From the NCBI GenBank assembly GCA_030248135.1, contig JASANC010005553.1, positions 86,682-150,681 of the forward strand: 64,000 nt of DNA, in the 5' to 3' direction. Under the pieces are notes generated by a model, which was given only the letters and a program-made list of their open reading frames with translations, was not told the DNA's origin and ran no database searches. Positions within the stretch are counted from its first letter, which is position 1; each line of letters opens with the position of its first letter. Made by a program: the position numbers and the translations under genes. This document shows positions 58,801 to 64,000 of this stretch, in pieces. This DNA comes from Theristus sp. LFF4_11 (Eukaryota; Nematoda; Chromadorea; Monhysterida; Xyalidae).

Positions 58801-61210
58801 ACGTGCAGGATGTCGGCTTCGCGATACAGCTCACCTACGGCGGCTACGTGGACACGGGCAACTGGATCGCCGCAGCGCCTGGTCGACACACGTTCATCGC
58901 GTTGCAACAGGCCGAGGATCGACTGGTGCCGCCCGCGTTTCCGCAGTGGCAACGGCCAAACTGTGAGAGACGCTTGCAGTTTTGCTTTTGGAAATTTATC
59001 GAACTTCATACTGACACGAAACTCTATTACACAGTGAACATAAAAAAGTGCGCCCGAGCACTTGCTCGCAAAAACATAATTGTGGTAGAACCAGCAGAGC
59101 GTTGTACCTTTCTTGCCAATGAATCACCGTGACGATTGTGAGCGCGATACAACCGCTTTGCTGTTTTCACCACCATTATTTTTGGTAGCCGCATGCTGCA
59201 CCTCGTTTAGGGTATTCCCCACTCTAACATTTATTTGCAAGTGTTACCAATCAAAGGTGTGCTTTTTCAGGGTGTCGTGGCATCTTTTAATAAGTGTTTC
59301 TCAAAGGATGATGGCACATTGTGACATACGGGCTCAGCAATACCATGAGAGACATATAGGTTGCATTAATGTCACCGTATGGGTTGCATTGATGTCACCA
59401 ACTTAAAGGCATTTCCCCAACTTCATACCAATTCACTGCTAGCGTGTTGCAGGCGTCGAAAGCTCACAGATGTATGTGTACGCGAACGAGATGTACTCAC
59501 CAAACAACTGTCGTCTCGACTGTCGTATGCGTTACTTTGCCGACCGTTGCAATTGCACGCTTCTGACATCGCCGCTCTATCGGATGTGCAAGACGATCGT
59601 GGAGTGGATCAGGTGCACACGCCAGGTATAGTGTGTTTCTATAAATCGGCCACTTTTTGCGCAGAATACAGAGCTGGCGAAGGAAGAAAGAACGGGATCG
59701 GAGTTGCAATAAGCCATATTTAGCCGCAAATGGTCGGTTTGATTTCAGCCAAACCCCATACATCCGTTCTGCATTGGCATGCTCTGTATTCTGCGAAAAA
59801 AAAACTGACGGGTTCAAGCAAACAACTACAACTTCGCTGCCCTTTGTAAACTCCAATCATTGGGAAATACACTGAATGGCTGTTTTTTTAATTAAAAGAG
59901 ACTCACTAGCTGATTGACTCTATCCGACTCGTTGCGGCCAATCATTTCATAGGCGATCACCACACAACATTCCACACATTCACAATGTTTGACTAGCCAG
60001 CGTCAGATTGAGTTTGATCATTGCAGGCATCAGTTGCTGACGTTGAAGCAGACCCTGTAGTGAACGCGTGCATGCACCGATGCAAACCGAAATGCAACAA
60101 GCACTTTGCCAAGTACACCCTAACCAGCAGTCAGTATCCGAGTGCTGCGCAAGCACAACGCCTCGCTGCCTCGTTGCAGGTGTCACCGCTCACGATTTTC
60201 GTTCGTTTCTACTTGCAAGTTGAACTATTTGAAAATTTGCTTCTCTGGATCTGTAAAATGAGCCACTCTGTAAAATATCTAATCCTCGTCTTGTCTTGTT
60301 CGGTCTTGTGTTGAAATCTTGAAGCACGCCCTCCACCGATTCCGGAAACCCGAAGGTACCAAAACTTCGGTGGTTTTGGAGAACGGATGGCTCACCATCC
60401 CGTGGAATTAATACCCTCGCCACGTGAGGGGGACAGCAGCCTTTAAGCCCCGCGCTGTCCTGGGGGCACCAGTGATCTCAGCCTGATTTCGGGTTTGGTG
60501 ACCTGCGTTCGCTATATCCCCGTAGGGCAGCGAATCCGACAGTTTTTTTTGTTGAAAACCAGTGTAGTAATTTGAGTAAAGATCTACACTGGCGGCAGTT
60601 TGTCATGCTACGTTCGGAGGATCGAACCCGCCACCTTTTGTGTTGAAGGCGAGCGTGCTGACCACCGAGCCACGGAGCGGACACGCATAATAAAACCACA
60701 CACGCACACATTCGGCGTTTGCAGCAGAGTGCGCATGTGAGTGAGTGTTTGTGTGTGTGACTGCGCAACAAGACACAGTTACTACAAGTGGCGCTATGAC
60801 ATCTAAAAACAAAAATTTACCATACTTGGACATCAGAAGCCGAATCAGAATGAAAACCGGCAGCCAAAATGCAAAATATGTCGTATATCACACAAAAAAA
60901 CTGCGTTATCATTAGTTCAAACGCGCGCGTTTGTCACAAATTGCAGGAACGTGGCGGCTACCTGAACCTTACGGCCGACGACATGCGCACGCGCGTGGCT
61001 GCGATCGATGTGTTCTTCGACACGATGGACGTGATCGTCTATGAGCAGAGTCAACGTCTGTCGCTCAGCGAGCTGCTCGGCCAGTTGGGCGGCCTCGGTG
61101 GCCTCTGGCTCGGCGCCAGTGTCATATCGTTCTATCAGGCTGCTGTTCATCTCGTCGATGCAGCGTTCGCGTGCCTCTTGAAAAAAAGAAATTGTTTTTC
61201 GATTTTGTAA
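55893..61210 (+). CDS. DEG/ENaC sodium-channel subunit (nine exons, about 492 aa)
   Basis: Exons 56382-56495, 57007-57206, 57385-57587, 57885-57993, 58732-58962, 59453-59625, 60027-60179 and 60947-61210, plus a likely short first exon 55893-55924 (MSTAPDQKNE). The sum is 493 codons in frame. Landmarks: SETSLHGFAELA (the N-terminal His-Gly gating motif), first membrane segment with LVWLPVIAAC...GALILQSAQLFG, FPNVTMCNFN after it, YNWEMFNCLM and GLNVLLDVNTLEY in the ectodomain, the Cys-rich CRLDCRMRYFADRCNC and CMHRCKPKCNKHF, and QLGGLGGLWLGASV at the second membrane segment with the G-A-S filter. This family forms trimeric Na+ channels gated by peptides, acid or force. The stimulus here cannot be told. 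The first exon is the least certain part. Confidence 0.9.
56564..56801. mobile_element. AAACGTGTCC MITE, copy 5
   Basis: Complete copy in the second intron of the channel gene, starting GACATATTTTTTCGAACGTG and ending GTTTGAATAAATCCACAAT. Confidence 0.8.
57212..57290 (+). mobile_element. Degraded SINE fragment
   Basis: GGCGTGTAGTCTGTGCGTTC and GGGCACTTAATGACAGA match parts of the SINE at 43211. It lies directly after the donor at 57207. Confidence 0.5.
57636..57872. mobile_element. AAACGTGTCC MITE, copy 6
   Basis: Complete copy in reverse orientation. It occupies nearly the whole 297-bp intron and ends about 12 bases before the acceptor at 57884. Confidence 0.8.
58090..58715. repeat. 28-bp minisatellite in a channel-gene intron
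   Basis: About 17 nearly perfect copies of a 28-bp unit (GGATGACGCACTCTGAGTGA...) from 58250 to 58715, preceded by diverged units with GTTGCATGGATG variants. The array ends about 15 bases before the acceptor at 58731. Because 28 is not a multiple of 3 and the unit has no stop, all minus-strand frames stay open here; those readings are not genes. Confidence 0.95.
59647..59804. mobile_element. Small MITE with CGCAGAATACAGAGC ends
   Basis: Inverted ends TTTTGCGCAGAATACAGAGC and GCTCTGTATTCTGCGAAAA. The middle (GCCATATTTAGCCGCAAATG) resembles 23860-23925, a partial relative. Confidence 0.7.
60597..60690 (-). mobile_element. tRNA-like SINE head
   Basis: Minus strand reads GTGGCTCGGTGGTCAGCACG (box A) and GGCGGGTTCGATCCTC (box B). 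The acceptor stem does not pair, so it is a tRNA-derived repeat rather than a functional tRNA. It lies in the last intron of the channel gene. Confidence 0.6.
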
Positions 61211-61243
61211 TGCGTTTGTTGAGTTTTTTTTGATTGCAGAACA

Positions 61244-61249
61244 AATAAA
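61244..61249 (+). other. Polyadenylation signal AATAAA
   Basis: AATAAA 34 bases after the stop of the channel gene. Confidence 0.65.
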
Positions 61250-62499
61250 GTGCTGATGGTTTTGTGGATATCCAGTATTGAGTAATTTGATCTTTTTGAC
61301 GTTTGTCAATAAACGATTAACGCAAAACGATCTTGCCGAAATGTTGTTTTTTTTAGTTTTCAGTTGATTCCAGTTGAACTTGCAAGCCACGAAAGCAAAA
61401 CTAATTTCAGATAATTATAACATAAGTTTTGAATGCTGTTGCTGTTTGACAACTCACAACAACTGTTTCGTTTTGAATTTATGACGCTGATGAAATGTTG
61501 TAATTGACAGCAGGTGAAAATTTGAAGCTTTCTGAGAAGAGCAAAACTCCGGATTTGCAGGTAACCATGGAAATGTCCGCTGTTATTACTATTGCTGGTG
61601 TCTCCATGTTTCATCGATCGGACACCATGATTCTCACAGTAAAGCTCAAATTATTTGCGAATCATGGCCCTAGATAAAAGCCTCATCCATCTAACAATCA
61701 CAAATCCAACGAAACAAAAGACGTCTAACAGAGTAAAAGTTTTTAGCTGTGTGTCGTTTAAGCAAAATAACTTTATTGGCAGCGTTCTTCTCTTTTATTC
61801 AGACTGACCAACAGAAGCAGTGACAGTGCCGAATAGGGTACATACAATTTTATGGTGTGTGGTCGTACAGGCGCCCCGCAATTCATCACCGGTTTACTGT
61901 TATCGGCTACCCGTTGTCAAATACCCGCTCAGTCTGAATTCCCGCTCCGAATTCTGAGATCTGCAGTCCGATTCCTGAAATGGCGATACTGTCATATGAC
62001 GACAGATCATACAAACTCTTTTTTTAGACAAGCTTGATAATTGCTACAAAAAAATACTCTTTTATCTACAAGGACCAACAGTTACGTCACGGGTATTCAT
62101 CCAACATACCGGTCACACCAAATATCTTCTTCGTTCTGTTGACACGCAGGGTGCATGTAGGCTAAAGTAGTAGTACCTAATTGTTACGGCCAGCGGCACC
62201 ATTCGATAAAGACTGTTTTGAGTCTCGCGACATAATCTTCCCTGATTGCAGAGGATAATTTCCGAATTCTTTTGAGAGGATAAATTAATAAAACGAAATT
62301 TGCGAGACACGGCACAGCTGGCAACAAAAAGGAAGCGTACATATTAAAATGACGAATAACAGCACGACCATGGTTGGTTTGAAATCAACCACGAGAGTTT
62401 TTCTGGTGTCCGGCCAGAGCGTCTACCTGGTCACGGGCATACCGCAGTTCTTCGCTGGTTTTATACTCTCGGCTGCTATTATTAAATATCCGGTTAGTT
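61250..62499. other. Downstream spacer, no gene seen
   Basis: AT-rich sequence after the channel gene. No exon on either strand has splice or similarity support, and no repeat family was recognised. Confidence 0.45.
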
Positions 62500-62770
62500 C
62501 TACGGAATGACCGAGTAAACATGGCAGTTTTTTCAGGGTGCAAGGAGCGCGCGAAATTTGAATGAAAGAAAAAAAGACGTTCAGAAACCAAATTGTATGC
62601 CAAATTTGACGCGTTTTTTAGACTTATGGATTCTTCGTGCTATTCTGTTCATTTTTGATCCCTTGAACACATGATTAGGAGTTATGTTAGCATTTTTGAA
62701 AAATACAACTCCTAGTCTGCGACTGATCCCGCCTTGACGGGCTGCCTTATTTATTCGGTCATACTGTAAA
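62500..62770. mobile_element. TATGGCCGAATAAA MITE, copy 3
   Basis: GGAATGACCGAGTAAACATG at the left, TTTATTCGGTCATAC at the right, CTCCTAGTCTGCGACTGATC inside. Confidence 0.65.
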
Positions 62771-62849
62771 AAATTGTTGTTTGAATATGTGCACACCTGC
62801 ATGGATGCAGTGGATACATTGTAAACATCTGTTCAGCATGCATCAGTCT

Positions 62850-63065
62850 TTTATGTTTTATTTTGGTTCCAAGACTCTACGCGGGCATAGACAGCTAAAC
62901 AGTTTCATGCAGGACGCAAAAATTCAGAATCGGTAAAATGATATCCGCGTTCCGCAAATAGGACCGCCGGGTCATATAGGCTAGTTTTAATTGCTACATG
63001 AAAATTGAACCAGTTTCCTTTTCATGTTTGCTAAACGCATTGAGTCGCAGAACCAAAAAAATTGA
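62850..63065. repeat. Dispersed repeat R2, copy 3
   Basis: Matches 24560-24790 and 36545-36770 (TTATTTTGGTTCCAAGACTC ... AAAAAAATTGATTATTG). Confidence 0.6.
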
Positions 63066-63218
63066 TTATTGACAAATCAAGTTTTTCGACTATACTGGTA
63101 CAATTATCTAAAAATGCGGGAGACGCATATAAAAGGAGGAATATAATGCAGTAAGCAAGAACTTTGCGGCCATATGTGGTAGCCGAGCCAAAAAGGCAGT
63201 TTAAAAATATGGTGTTCA

Positions 63219-63487
63219 TACCGTATTACCTCTATTAAACCCCCATGGGGGTTTATTTCTTCAGCGACTTCTGGGGGTGGGGGTTTATTTTTGGGGGGGG
63301 GATTATTTTTGGGGGGGGGTTCATTTGGAAACCATTTTAGGGGTGGGCAAAATGGCAAAAATACCTTCCATGGCAAGAAGGAAGTCGCAGAAACTTCTAC
63401 TTTTCACAGAGATTTCCTTTGGTAACAGCCTTTTGTAATGAAATTACCGCCAACTCATCCCTTTGGGGCCTTTGGTAGCACAATCTT
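63219..63487. mobile_element. C-rich TACCGTATTAC element, copy 4 (reverse, truncated)
   Basis: TACCGTATTACCTCTATTAA, then CCCCCATGGGGG and the G-rich complement of the other copies, ending in the shared GGGGCCTTTGGTAGCACAAT. The far inverted end is missing. Confidence 0.75.
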
Positions 63488-63656
63488 ATATACAAAAACC
63501 GCAGCAAGCAGCGATTTTACACCTACACGTTGACTGAAGTCAAGTTTCACCTGCAAATTATAAACTTGAACCCAATTAAAATGTAAGCCAGAAATTGAAA
63601 TGGGAGCGATTCAGATTTAGCAAGGTATTTTGAAACTACTAACGTTAGATGAAGTG

Positions 63657-64000
63657 TGCGTCCGTAGCGCAGCTGTGACTTCTGTCTAGCATTCTGTAGG
63701 TGAAGTTCGAACCTCGTTGTGGACAAAGAAACACCGTGGAGATACTATAATAAGTGACCAATAATATCTAATGGTCTGCTCTCCTAGGCCGGAGGTAGAA
63801 TTGGGCTCGGGGTAGTATTTCTGCCCCATCTCCTTCGGAATTTGGTACCATATGGTTTATGAATACCAGTGCGCCAATAGAAAAAATCATCAAATGACAG
63901 GTGAGTCGTTTCTACTGTCAATCCCAAACGTTTGAAGTCTGTTGTTCGTCCTGTCAAAGTCGTCAATGTGGTCGCAAGTTGGATGGCGATCAGCATCGAT
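63657..64000 (+). mobile_element. tRNA-derived SINE, second family (runs to window end)
   Basis: Head GTCCGTAGCGCAGCTGTGAC with box B AAGTTCGAACCTC and a roughly pairing acceptor stem (GTCC/GGAC), followed by a non-coding body. It could also be a decayed tRNA gene, but the anticodon arm is poor. Confidence 0.5.

Noticed and set aside
58165..59009. Long minus-strand reading frames rich in SVSLRVRHPF and CHSECVIR
   Set aside because: They are translations of the 28-bp minisatellite, which has no stop in any minus frame, and they overlap a real channel exon on the plus strand.
60597..60690. Functional tRNA gene (Val-like) on the minus strand
   Set aside because: Box A and box B are good, but the acceptor stem does not pair and the copy sits in a repeat; treated as a SINE head.

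Overview
This is animal nuclear DNA. Every recognisable gene is split by GT-AG (a few GC-AG) introns, exon phases join correctly, and introns and spacers are full of miniature inverted-repeat elements, tRNA-derived SINE-like copies, minisatellites and a 149-bp satellite. The gene content (polycystin-like PKD array, amidated-neuropeptide precursor, DEG/ENaC channel, secreted intradiol dioxygenases) points to an invertebrate. A TTAGGC-type tract at 25.76 kb is the repeat used at nematode telomeres, so an ecdysozoan is likely, but I cannot fix the phylum.

Positions 1-44638, minus strand: one giant gene. I could place 73 exons (about 12.1 kb of coding sequence, about 4,030 residues), all with compatible phases and no internal stop. 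Its core is a four-exon module of about 213 residues (exons of about 161, 169, 104 and 205 nt). Twelve complete modules run from 26989 down to 476, plus partial modules upstream and a long exon cut by the window edge. Each module reads as two PKD-like (polycystin) Ig-fold repeats. In the N-terminal part, an array of four C-type lectin + EGF pairs sits inside one PKD module, and two SRCR domains sit inside the first C-type lectin domain. All of these insertions are phase-1 cassettes. The gene resembles the polycystin-1 ectodomain; both of its ends lie outside what I can resolve.

Positions 12035-19243: a 7.2-kb composite, largely inverted-repeat transposable element has landed in one intron of the PKD array. 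Paralogous copies of that intron without the insertion give its exact boundaries and a 3-bp target duplication. A smaller relative lies at 22035-23013.

Positions 39.5-47 kb: a long intron and upstream region with a direct repeat, the 149-bp satellite (40.58-42.66 kb), an inverted-repeat element with a SINE inside, hairpin elements and a GC-rich tandem tract.

Positions 47268-61210, plus strand: four genes. They are a three-exon neuropeptide precursor (136 aa, several Gly-Lys-Arg sites), two tandem six-exon secreted intradiol ring-cleavage dioxygenases with matching intron positions, and a nine-exon DEG/ENaC sodium-channel subunit (about 492 aa) with a 28-bp minisatellite in one intron. The last 2.7 kb holds only repeats. 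No shared pathway links these genes: the dioxygenases are a local duplication, and the others look like ordinary neighbours.
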